Source: Candidatus Heimdallarchaeota archaeon B3_Heim (GTDB lineage Archaea > Asgardarchaeota > Heimdallarchaeia > Hodarchaeales > Hodarchaeaceae). Taken from it: a stretch of DNA of 64,000 nt. Positions within the stretch are counted from its first letter, which is position 1; every line of letters starts with the position of its first letter. Where the stretch lies: assembly GCA_003144275.1 (NCBI GenBank), contig NJBF01000005.1, forward strand, positions 1-64,000, written 5' to 3'. This document shows positions 46,347 through 54,298 of this stretch, in pieces. A program made the position numbers and the translations under genes. Below the pieces are notes generated by a model, which saw only the letters and a program-made list of their open reading frames with translations, did not search any database and was not told the origin of the DNA.

Positions 46347-46924
46347 TATTATTCACCAGAATATTATTTATTTACTTTTGTATAGGATTAATTAAACACA
46401 AAATATCATTAAAATTGGTTTTAATCCTAAGAAACAGCGAAACAAAAAACTATTTATCTCATTTTGCTTTAGTTTGCTAGCAAATATTCGTACTAAAATA
46501 AGAAGATAATTGAATTCTATTTTACAAACAGCTAACTTCTCTAAAAATCGATAATTCGAACTCTAATCTTTGATAAAGCATCATTCGGCTCATTTTTTTA
46601 TAGTCTTCCGAGCAAAGATGTCCTCCATATTTACCAGAGACGGAAAATATTCAAGTTATACTTTTACAATATGATTCTTGTACTCTTGAGTATTTTTTCA
46701 CAGAAACTGGGAGAGAAGTCTGACTTCAGCTTTTTTTGGGATTCTATAAAGATGGGGCAAGTTTGGGGGATGAGGTTATATAAGATGAGCCCCCCGCAAG
46801 ATCACCCACCAGGATTTTAATTGAAAAAACTTTACTAATTTTGAGTAACTCTCTTTTCCTCCTCTTTTTTTATTCTTAGATGTAAATTTTCAGATAAACA
46901 GATTGTATACAGAGCTTTTTTCGA
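46347..46924 (+). promoter_or_regulatory. Gene-free region with an orphan plus-strand promoter
   Basis: About 580 bases with no gene. GTTATATAAG at 46775-46784 is a strong TATA box lying between GGGGG (46765-46769) and CCCCCC (46790-46795). A start near 46800 and a T7 run near 46867-46873 would define a transcript of about 70 bases, antisense in orientation to the TFB gene. TATAAAGATGGGG at 46745-46757 repeats part of the motif. The promoter of the EF-1A-like genes on the minus strand is not obvious; the same palindromic TATATA could serve it with a long leader. Confidence 0.4.
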
Positions 46925-47926
46925 CTAGTATAACTGGACTAATGGTTTTGCTAATAATAGATAATGTTCTCTCAGGGTAAATTCAGCAATTTCTAAGATT
47001 TCTGATAATTTCTTTTGGGTCAGTACACCACGTCTACTTTGCCTTAAGTAGCACTCAGGAAAGACCTTATGCCTTGCTAATAGAATATCTGCTGCATTTA
47101 TCATTGCAGCAGCCAATATGAATGGATTCCGTCCACCTCGTTTTGTTAACGGGAAACGATTCAGCAATTGTTTTGCCACAACTTTTAGATACTGAAAAAA
47201 TTCCTCACGATTACTGGTCCTTTTTAGTATAGCACTTCTAAGAAGATAGTCTTTCTGAATTCTTCCTATTATCGCATCAAGGTATTCTTCAGACTTCACA
47301 TGCCTGACTCTAATCTTAACATATTGTCGTATTAAAGATGCTGATCTTATAATGTCTTTACCTGCTATTGAGTACCCGTTGATTTGTACTGCTTTTACTA
47401 GTCTATTTAACTCAATATTTTCTTTTCTTGTTCGTACCGCTAAATATAACGCTCCCATTATTAGGCAAGATAGCTTCATTTTCTTTTTTAACTGGAGGTG
47501 AACTTTTTGGAATAGAAAGAGGGTATCTGCTTTTGTAGCGTCGGTTAATTCAAGATTACTACAAACTCGGGATAATAAACTGAATCCTCTATATTCTCGC
47601 TGACGGCCATTGAAATGTAAGTAGATGTCATTTATTGACTTTAATCTCCGATATTGAAGTTTCTTTGCAAGCGCCAATTGGGTACCAGAGGAGTCCACAA
47701 AATTTTTTTTTTGAAAAGATCCAATAAATGTTCCTAGGGTTTTCATTCTGCTAGGTTGTTCGCTTATTGAGGCATACTGACTTCCATAGCTACCTTCGGA
47801 ACTTATTAGTTGAATAGGCGGTTTTTCATAGATTTGCTGGGCAATTAATCCACAATTTACACATACAACGTCCGAATCTGTTTGTATTAAATTTCCATTG
47901 CACTCTAGGCACTTATACTTCATCAT
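46925..47926 (-). CDS. Divergent transcription initiation factor B (TFB)
   Basis: 333 residues from ATG 47926 (a TATA box 20 bases upstream suggests a leaderless mRNA). The N-terminal zinc ribbon is CLECNGN ... CVNCGLI. A linker follows, then two cyclin-like repeats (about 120-230 and 235-325; SCLIMGALYLAVRTRKENIE, then NPFILAAAMINAADILLARH). TFB recruits RNA polymerase to TBP-bound promoters. B-reader and cyclin residues differ strongly from canonical TFB, so this is probably a secondary, specialised paralogue. Confidence 0.82.
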   Translation of the reverse strand: MMKYKCLECNGNLIQTDSDVVCVNCGLIAQQIYEKPPIQLISSEGSYGSQYASISEQPSRMKTLGTFIGSFQKKNFVDSSGTQLALAKKLQYRRLKSINDIYLHFNGRQREYRGFSLLSRVCSNLELTDATKADTLFLFQKVHLQLKKKMKLSCLIMGALYLAVRTRKENIELNRLVKAVQINGYSIAGKDIIRSASLIRQYVKIRVRHVKSEEYLDAIIGRIQKDYLLRSAILKRTSNREEFFQYLKVVAKQLLNRFPLTKRGGRNPFILAAAMINAADILLARHKVFPECYLRQSRRGVLTQKKLSEILEIAEFTLREHYLLLAKPLVQLY

Positions 47927-47943
47927 ATTCACAGGTAGAATAC

Positions 47944-47953
47944 GATATATACT
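47944..47953 (-). promoter_or_regulatory. TATA box of the TFB-like gene
   Basis: The minus strand reads AGTATATATCG at this place, about 22 bases before the ATG at 47926. This supports starting the protein at MMKYKCLEC, not at the upstream in-frame codon at 48016. Confidence 0.6.
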
Positions 47954-48090
47954 AATATCTAAACTAAATATAGAATGAGAGACATATATGAAAATGAAGC
48001 TCTTTGATTTTACCAATCAACAGGGCAAGCGTGCTAGTATACAGTTTCATTTATATTCAAACGAGAAGATGGGGGAGAATTATTATGAAA

Positions 48091-48112
48091 ATATAAAAGG
48101 CAAACACCCCCC
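48091..48112 (+). promoter_or_regulatory. Promoter of the DUF655-rsmA pair
   Basis: ATATAAAAGG at 48091-48100 is followed by CCCCCC at 48107-48112 and preceded by GGGGG at 48071-48075. Start would be near 48120, giving a leader of about 50 bases before the ATG at 48174. The G-run/TATA/C-run layout recurs at 46765-46795. Confidence 0.5.
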
Positions 48113-48173
48113 AAAAAAAAATAACTTAAAATGAATTATTTCCGCAAATGATAATGCTAGAGGAATAAAACTG

Positions 48174-48776
48174 ATGAAAAGACAAGTGGAAGGATCAAAA
48201 AAAGGAAAAAGATTTCCACCCAGAAATAAACAGGGAATAGGTAAAGTTCTTGTCTTAGATTATTACCCTCAGGGTAAATCATTAAGTCGGAGATCTGCTG
48301 AAGCTTATAATCCGTTGGCAGTTGTAATTTCGATCAATCGTTTGGCGTTTTTTGATATAATTCTTTCCAGAGGAAAAAATATTCAAGCAGGTCAAACGTT
48401 AGATGTTTCTGCAATAAAATCAGATTTATTAAAAATAAATAGAATAGGATTTAATGAATTATCAGATTCTGCTGTGGATATTCTTCCTGAAATGATTAAA
48501 AAAATCGTAATACTATCAGAATCCAGATTCATCAATTTTTTAAATCATGCTCGTCCATTAACTACTCAAATGCATCAACTTCAACTATTACCAGGCATAG
48601 GAAATAAACGTCTTTGGCAAATTCTTGAAGCACGAAGAAAAATAGAATTCAAAGATCTCGATGATTTCACAGAAAGAACTGGGATCTCGGATCCAATTGG
48701 CTTATTTTCAAATCGAATCCTACAAGAGATCCAGGGAAAAGAAAAATATCAGCTTTTTATCCAAAAACAGAAATGA
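48174..48776 (+). CDS. DUF655 family protein with helix-hairpin-helix
   Basis: 200 residues. The N-terminal GKVLVLDYYPQGKS is the DUF655 signature. A helix-hairpin-helix (LQLLPGIGNKRLWQILEARR, about 143-162) suggests nucleic-acid binding. DUF655 is conserved in archaea next to rsmA and often RNA polymerase or ribosomal genes; function unknown, a role in rRNA or tRNA handling is inferred from context. Seven bases separate it from rsmA. Confidence 0.88.
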   Translation: MKRQVEGSKKGKRFPPRNKQGIGKVLVLDYYPQGKSLSRRSAEAYNPLAVVISINRLAFFDIILSRGKNIQAGQTLDVSAIKSDLLKINRIGFNELSDSAVDILPEMIKKIVILSESRFINFLNHARPLTTQMHQLQLLPGIGNKRLWQILEARRKIEFKDLDDFTERTGISDPIGLFSNRILQEIQGKEKYQLFIQKQK

Positions 48777-48782
48777 TTTAGT

Positions 48783-49682
48783 TTGAACCGCTTCCACTTT
48801 CTAAACGAGGGTGACTTGAAGAATTACACTCAATCAATACTCACCGATTACGCTATCACTCCCCATAAACCACATGGTCAAAATTTTGTTGTTAAAAAAG
48901 AACTAGTTGAAAAGATCCTTTCATCTGCACAGATTAAAGATAATGAGACAATCGTAGAGATTGGGGGAGGTATTGGAACTTTGACCTACTATTTATTACA
49001 AAATGCAAAAAATGTTATAACTTATGAAATCGATCCGATATTGGCTTCTGTGCTTAAAAAAGAATTTTTTTCTTATAATAAGCGATTAAAGGTTATTTCA
49101 GGTGATTTTCTCAAAAAAAAAGATATTCCCAAAGGAAAAATCGTTTCTAATCTTCCATATTCAATTTCCTCCCCCGTAATATGGAAGATTTCAAATTTAC
49201 TTGATCCTCCCAAGGTAGTAGTACTTACCCTTCAGGAAGAATTCGCTAATCATCTGTGTGCAGAAGTAAGTACGAAGCAGTATAGCAGATTATCTGTCTT
49301 CTCATCTTATTTCTATAAATTTGAGAAAATTACTACTCTTTCATCTGATTATTTCTTTCCTAAACCTCAAGTATCTTCATGCCTTGTGCGAGGAGTACTC
49401 ATTGAATCATCAGATATCGTTAGAGAAAAATCATTTTTTGTTTTTTTAACGGCACTTTTCTGTCGAAAAAATAAGAAAGCACGTAATAATTTGATGGTCT
49501 ATCAAAAAAAGCTGGATTCTAGATTCAGAGTTAAATATCGAAATCTTCTCGATTCCCTAGAATTATCTCAAAAAAAGCCGATTCATATTTCACCTGATGA
49601 AATCGTAGCATTTTACTTAGATTACCGTCAGATGATTGAGGAGAATTTTGAAATTAAGAATTTCAGCGATTTTATTGAATAA
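48783..49682 (+). CDS. rsmA: 16S rRNA dimethyladenosine transferase RsmA/Dim1
   Basis: 299 residues from TTG 48783. It dimethylates the two adjacent adenosines in the 3'-terminal helix 45 of 16S rRNA. HGQNF (31-35), SAM motif I EIGGGIG (59-65), acidic YEIDP (81-85), SGDF and catalytic NLPY (123-126) are intact. The C-terminal helical domain (FCRKNKKARNNL) is typical of the archaeal/eukaryotic Dim1 form. Translated just after DUF655. Confidence 0.94.
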   Translation: MNRFHFLNEGDLKNYTQSILTDYAITPHKPHGQNFVVKKELVEKILSSAQIKDNETIVEIGGGIGTLTYYLLQNAKNVITYEIDPILASVLKKEFFSYNKRLKVISGDFLKKKDIPKGKIVSNLPYSISSPVIWKISNLLDPPKVVVLTLQEEFANHLCAEVSTKQYSRLSVFSSYFYKFEKITTLSSDYFFPKPQVSSCLVRGVLIESSDIVREKSFFVFLTALFCRKNKKARNNLMVYQKKLDSRFRVKYRNLLDSLELSQKKPIHISPDEIVAFYLDYRQMIEENFEIKNFSDFIE

Positions 49683-49950
49683 AAGGATAAATTAAGGGAA
49701 GTCCCGCAAAAAAAAATGGAACTGTAACAATCATAAATGTAATTCCTGTAGCTACAATATTTAACTCAATTTCTTTTTTATTCCGAACCATCCTATCCCC
49801 AAGACGAATTAATAACATTATAAGTGAAATCGCTCGGACTAACCAAGCGATTAAGACTAGCAAAGTCCATAAGATCTGATCTCCAGATTCGATAAGAAGT
49901 TGCCACCCTCTTATATAGTCGTCCCACTGGCTTAAATAGTAAATAAGCAT
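49672..49950 (-). CDS. Small membrane protein, function unknown
   Basis: 92 residues with two long hydrophobic segments (about 27-47 ILWTLLVLIAWLVRAISLIM and 65-88) separated by a basic loop (RLGDRMVRNKKE). The 3' end overlaps the rsmA 3' end by 11 bases in convergent orientation. No family recognised. The clear positive-inside pattern supports a real protein. Confidence 0.55.
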   Translation of the reverse strand: MLIYYLSQWDDYIRGWQLLIESGDQILWTLLVLIAWLVRAISLIMLLIRLGDRMVRNKKEIELNIVATGITFMIVTVPFFFAGLPLIYPFIQ

Positions 49951-50535
49951 CTAAAACACCATGAACAAACCAATATAGTGTGTACAGTCTTACTTATAAT
50001 CTCCCAAATTCATTGAATAAAAACAAATAGTGGATTAAAAATCCCTTAAAAGATTTCATCTTGATGGATATGAAGTAGTTCTTTTAGATCAATCTTATCC
50101 TTTCTTTATCGATACAGAAAAGATGTTAAATGGATGGATTTGTGAAAAATAGTTGGGGTTGGTTTAGATGAAATCAATCACAAATCTCCCCTTTTCAGAC
50201 TACGTGTATTCTAGATGTACAAAGCTGCTTGAATTCTCTAACATTTGGAATTCAATTAAGAGATTATTAATTATGGTGTTCCGATATTATATTAATTAGC
50301 GAATGTTTCCATTAAATCGTCTTTAATTCATTTTAAACAGATAAAACACCAATTCACTCAAAAAGAAACCAGATACAGAAAAAAACATTTAAAGATAACT
50401 CAAGTGTTGCCAAACTGGACATAATAACGTAATTTTACCCTCATGACGGATAAAGAAGAATTATCCTCGTGTAATTTTACGTTCAACCTTAATAGATTAT
50501 ATTAAATTAACTAATTAAGCAGCAGGTGGACAATA
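49951..50535. other. Gene-free stretch before rpoD
   Basis: About 585 A/T-rich bases. GTAATTTTAC occurs twice as a direct repeat (50430-50439 and 50473-50482) just upstream of rpoD, with AACG and CGTT at the outer ends; this might be regulatory. CATTTAAAG near 50387-50395 is a weak TATA candidate. No RNA gene recognised. The uS13, uS4 and uS11 genes that precede rpoD in most archaea are not here. Confidence 0.4.
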
Positions 50536-51336
50536 ATGGAACTAGAGATAATAGAACAGCATGAGAATTATGTGAAGTTTGTTCTCTCTGGTATTACTCC
50601 TACTTTCGCAAATACCTTACGTCGACTTATAATAAGTGAGGTACCGACTATGGCGATCGATGAGGTAATTATCATTGAAAATACAACCCCTCTTTACGAC
50701 GAAATTGTAGCACATCGTCTTGGTCTCCTACCTCTTAAAACAGATCTAGCTAGTTACGATTTACCTACAGAATGTGAATGTGGGGGACAAGGCTGTACTT
50801 CATGTGAAGTATCGTTAACTCTAGAGGTATTAGGAGAAAAGGATATTGAAATTGTATATTCAAATAGCCTATTATCGCAAGATCCAAAAATTGCACCAGT
50901 TTTCCTGAACATCCCGATTTTGAAAATGGCAAAGAATCAAAAAATCTTTCTCGAAGCAATAGCAAGATTAGGGCGTGGAATGGAACATGCAAAATGGCAA
51001 CCAACATCTACAGTTTCATATAAATACTACCCAATTGTCAAATTCAATGAAAAAAACTGCACTTACTGCGGGGAATGCGTGGAAGTATGTCCTCGTGATA
51101 TAATTAAAATTGAAAATGGAAAAATTTACGCAGAAAATGTTATCAACTGCAGTCTCTGCAATCAATGTGTAGATATCTGTGAAACCGATGCTGTTTTTGT
51201 CTCAACAACAGGAACAGACTTTATTTTCACCGTGGAAAGCACAGGTGCTCTCAGTACGAAAGATATATTACTTAAGGCTCTCAAAATATTAAATGAGAAA
51301 GCAAACGAATTTAAAGTTTATGTTGAAGAATTTTAG
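50536..51336 (+). CDS. rpoD: RNA polymerase subunit D (Rpo3) with two 4Fe-4S cluster motifs
   Basis: 266 residues. The alpha-like core (FANTLRRLIISEVPTMAIDE, about 24-43, and AHRLGLLPLKTD) assembles with subunit L to start polymerase assembly. An additional ferredoxin-like domain has C175, C178, C181, C185 and C205, C208, C211, C215, a full set for two 4Fe-4S clusters. A CxC-x4-CxxC cluster (80-90) is also present. First gene of rpoD-eL18-uL13-uS9. Confidence 0.95.
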   Translation: MELEIIEQHENYVKFVLSGITPTFANTLRRLIISEVPTMAIDEVIIIENTTPLYDEIVAHRLGLLPLKTDLASYDLPTECECGGQGCTSCEVSLTLEVLGEKDIEIVYSNSLLSQDPKIAPVFLNIPILKMAKNQKIFLEAIARLGRGMEHAKWQPTSTVSYKYYPIVKFNEKNCTYCGECVEVCPRDIIKIENGKIYAENVINCSLCNQCVDICETDAVFVSTTGTDFIFTVESTGALSTKDILLKALKILNEKANEFKVYVEEF

Positions 51337-51344
51337 AAGGGATA

Positions 51345-51710
51345 TTGTTGAAAACAGGTACAAGAACTGACCCAAACAAAACTTCATTAATTAGATCAAT
51401 TAATCAGGTAGGGATACAGAACAAGGCGAATATTTGGAGAAGATTAAGTAAAGAACTCTCATCTGCTAACAGAAATCGCATTGCAATTAACCTATCTCAT
51501 ATTAATAGAGTGTCCTCTCCCGGGGATGTAATAGTCGTTCCAGGAAAAATCCTAGGAGCAGGAATATTAAGGCATAAATTGAGTATAGCCGCAGAAAGTT
51601 TCTCTGAATCTGCAAAAGAAAAGATTCTTTCAATAGGTGGTCAATGTCTATCGTTTGAAGAACTTATTAAGACCAATCCAAAAGGTACCAATGTTCGACT
51701 ACTGAAATAA
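51345..51710 (+). CDS. rpl18e: Ribosomal protein eL18
   Basis: 121 residues, the archaeal length. TRTDPNKTSLIRSINQVG, ANIWRRLSKELSS, and PGDVIVVPGKILGAGILRHK are diagnostic. TTG starts at 51345 and 51348 are equivalent; GAAGGGAT lies just upstream. Canonical position between rpoD and uL13. Confidence 0.95.
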   Translation: MLKTGTRTDPNKTSLIRSINQVGIQNKANIWRRLSKELSSANRNRIAINLSHINRVSSPGDVIVVPGKILGAGILRHKLSIAAESFSESAKEKILSIGGQCLSFEELIKTNPKGTNVRLLK

Positions 51711-51718
51711 CAAATGGA

Positions 51719-52165
51719 ATGAGGAAAATGAACGATATTACAATTGATGACTCAAAAATCATAAATGCTGAAGATACAATTATCGGACGATTAGCTAGTA
51801 TAGTAGCTAAACGATTATTATCTGGGGAAAAAATCATAATAGTAAATGCAGAGAAAGCCTTAATTTCAGGCAATCCTGGTTCAGTTGCTAAAAAATATCT
51901 CGATCGGTATCATATTAAAACGAAATCAAATCCTTTGCAAGGTCCCTTCAATCCTAGAAAACCTGACCAGATATTAAAAAGGACCGTAAGAGGGATGCTT
52001 CCATACAAAAAAAGCAGAGGTAAAGAGGCATACAAGCGGTTAAAGGTATTTAACAGCTTACCAGGATTATTTAAAGATCAAGAACTTGAAGTTCCAAGTG
52101 GTACTCTGCTTAACAACCCAAAATCCTCCTATATATCATTAGGAGAATTGAATAAAAAGATATGA
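51719..52165 (+). CDS. rpl13: Ribosomal protein uL13
   Basis: 148 residues. INAEDTIIGRLASIVAKRLL, IIVNAEKALISGNPGSVAKK and TVRGMLPYKKSRGKEAYKRL are uL13 signatures. It is an early 50S assembly protein. Nine bases after eL18 and followed by uS9, as in most archaea. Confidence 0.96.
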   Translation: MRKMNDITIDDSKIINAEDTIIGRLASIVAKRLLSGEKIIIVNAEKALISGNPGSVAKKYLDRYHIKTKSNPLQGPFNPRKPDQILKRTVRGMLPYKKSRGKEAYKRLKVFNSLPGLFKDQELEVPSGTLLNNPKSSYISLGELNKKI

Positions 52166-52175
52166 AGGGATTATT

Positions 52176-52577
52176 TTGAAAAGTCTACTACGAAGTGGAA
52201 AACGAAGAACGGCAATTGCTCGTGCAATAATCAAAGAAGGAAAGGGTAGAGTATTAATTAATGGTAAACCTATAGAGATTATTGAACCAGAATTTGTGAG
52301 AATGAAGTTACTTGAACCACTATATTTTCTGGATAAGAAAATCAAAAATAAAATTGAAATAAAGGTTAAAGTTAAAGGTGGTGGGTTTATGGGTCAGGCT
52401 GATGCCGCTAGAACTGCAATCGCTAGAGCAATTTTAGCTTGGACTGATTCGGAAGCATTACGTGTAAAATTCATGAATTATGACAGACATATGATTGTTG
52501 GTGATCCAAGAAGAAGAGAGCCAAAGCATTTCGGAGGCCCTGGAGCACGTGCAAAATATACAAAGAGTTATCGATAA
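52176..52577 (+). CDS. rps9: Ribosomal protein uS9
   Basis: 133 residues from TTG 52176. GKRRTAIARAIIKEGKGRVL, GGGFMGQADAARTAIARAIL and the C-terminal RREPKHFGGPGARAKYTKSY, whose last residues reach the P-site tRNA, are intact. rpoN and rpoK, which usually follow, are not present; tRNA-Ile is next. Confidence 0.96.
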   Translation: MKSLLRSGKRRTAIARAIIKEGKGRVLINGKPIEIIEPEFVRMKLLEPLYFLDKKIKNKIEIKVKVKGGGFMGQADAARTAIARAILAWTDSEALRVKFMNYDRHMIVGDPRRREPKHFGGPGARAKYTKSYR

Positions 52578-52638
52578 TCCATAACCTTTATTTAATCAAG
52601 TATAACGAAGATAGATGTCATTTTAGTGGAATATTGTT

Positions 52639-52773
52639 GGGCCCATGGCTTAGCCTGGTTAAAGCGCTCGGCGTTCAGAAGTTTTTCTGGACGGGTGATG
52701 CTGATAACGCAACTGGTTTCCCAGGCTGCCGATAGAAACCGAGAGATCCCCGGTTCAAATCCGGGTGGGCCCA
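52639..52773 (+). tRNA. tRNA-Ile (GAU) with two introns flanking the anticodon loop
   Basis: Acceptor GGGCCCA (52639-52645) pairs with TGGGCCC, A73 at 52773, no CCA. D-arm GCTT/AAGC, anticodon stem CTCGG/CCGAG, T-arm CCCGG-TTCAAAT-CCGGG. Between the anticodon stem strands lies CTGATAA (anticodon GAT at 52703-52705) flanked by about 29 bases upstream (hairpin GTTCAGAA/TTCTGGAC) and about 31 downstream (CTGG/CCAG). The downstream intron may be at the canonical 37/38 site; the upstream one sits near 31-33. Identity rests on the fit to archaeal tRNA-Ile. Confidence 0.82.
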
Positions 52774-52872
52774 CTTCCAACTTATTTGTTGAATAAGAGT
52801 CACTTTTTACCAATAATGTCCAAAAATTTCATTTTAGACTGTGACATTCCTTAATAACGTAATGACAATCCG

Positions 52873-54288
52873 TCACGCAATGTTTGTCCCGTGATTCAGT
52901 CTTTGATGAAGAGATTCTACAACTGAAAAGTGATTTCTCCCCGAATCTCCTTCAAAGCTATTAATTTCGAGTTGTTTTTGTATTAAAACATGCAATAATT
53001 TAATAATTTGCTTATCGAGATTATCAGAGTTGTAAGAAGCAATGAACTGTGCTAATAAACAATGGATTTGATGAAAAGACAGATGTCTTAGAAGATCAGA
53101 TAATATAGTGTCTTTTCTTTGATCGTCTTCACCATCAACAAGTTCACTAAGAAAAGTTGCGAAATTCTGATTGACTAAAAGTTTTTTACAAAAGCTTGCC
53201 CTATCAACGCAATTCTTTGTTTTAATTGCCTCATCCACTGAACTCCGAGAAATGTTACATAATTCCCTGCAAATTTGATTAAATTCCTGGTTAATTGAAA
53301 CAAAATTTGGTGAATCAGGATTATGTTCGCTCAGAGCGGCTAGAGGTGGTATGAATTTGTCAGAATATTCTACAGCATTATTTCCCACATTTATGGTATT
53401 TAATTTTTGTTGCAAGTTTGTAATTCCCTCATTATCCGAAATAGAGTTAAAACCAACAAGTTTATACCGAATTATTGCGCGTAAAAGAAGATTTTCTTCA
53501 ATTATGTCAGTAAAAAACATATTTCTATCGGTAAAACACATTCTCCCGAAAAAATCGAAAAATGATCCTTCTTCAAATCTAATGAAAGAATAGAGCTGGA
53601 TGGACTCAAATTTATTTGATTTTTCCTCAGAACTTGCTTGAGAATTATAATTTATGACATGTGTATAATTTTTCGGACTTTTTAAGGGAATGTTTTGTTC
53701 TTTTTCTGGAATGATCAAATAACGCCCTTGTTTTATCGTACGATAATCCCCCATCCTCTTAAGCGAATAATTTAGAAATCCTTCTTTTAGAGAAGAGGCA
53801 GTGAGTAGCAGTAAATTGGGAAAGATTGTATCAAGTAATGGTTTGGCCTCCTCTATGTACCTAGATAATTCAATTTTTGAATTTGAATAAAAAAACAATC
53901 TTAATCTATTATTAATTCCATCTATTTCAATTGAATACCTATTCAACCCATTTAATAAATCTACCCCCTCAACAAAAACATCTGATACTGAACTACACTC
54001 AAATATACTTAAGTACAAGTTGAATCGGGGAATGAATAGCACTTGCCCTTCTTTAATTGTCATTAGAGTTTTTTTTTTAGATGAAAATATATTCAGTTCA
54101 TAGAAAATCAACAGACATGCGATTGCAATGGGAATTATGTTTCCAATTATCAATGTGAACATGTAATTTGAGGAATATTGAGTTTCTTCAGAAAAAAAAA
54201 AGGTGAACATACTAATAATGAAAAGACATCCAATAAAAAAACTGAATAAAAATACTCTCCAGATTTGATTTTTTTCTCTCAAGATCAT
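52873..54288 (-). CDS. Membrane-anchored cytoplasmic protein of the secretion-like locus
   Basis: 471 residues. Two transmembrane helices near the N-terminus (about 12-32 and 42-62) are followed by a long soluble alpha/beta and then helical region. No enzymatic motif recognised. It lies ten bases after the 1174-residue surface protein gene and shares its strand with the TadC-like platform, so the three are probably co-transcribed. A role as an inner scaffold of the same machine is inference from position. Confidence 0.7.
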   Translation of the reverse strand: MILREKNQIWRVFLFSFFIGCLFIISMFTFFFSEETQYSSNYMFTLIIGNIIPIAIACLLIFYELNIFSSKKKTLMTIKEGQVLFIPRFNLYLSIFECSSVSDVFVEGVDLLNGLNRYSIEIDGINNRLRLFFYSNSKIELSRYIEEAKPLLDTIFPNLLLLTASSLKEGFLNYSLKRMGDYRTIKQGRYLIIPEKEQNIPLKSPKNYTHVINYNSQASSEEKSNKFESIQLYSFIRFEEGSFFDFFGRMCFTDRNMFFTDIIEENLLLRAIIRYKLVGFNSISDNEGITNLQQKLNTINVGNNAVEYSDKFIPPLAALSEHNPDSPNFVSINQEFNQICRELCNISRSSVDEAIKTKNCVDRASFCKKLLVNQNFATFLSELVDGEDDQRKDTILSDLLRHLSFHQIHCLLAQFIASYNSDNLDKQIIKLLHVLIQKQLEINSFEGDSGRNHFSVVESLHQRLNHGTNIA

Positions 54289-54298
54289 TATAGTTAGC

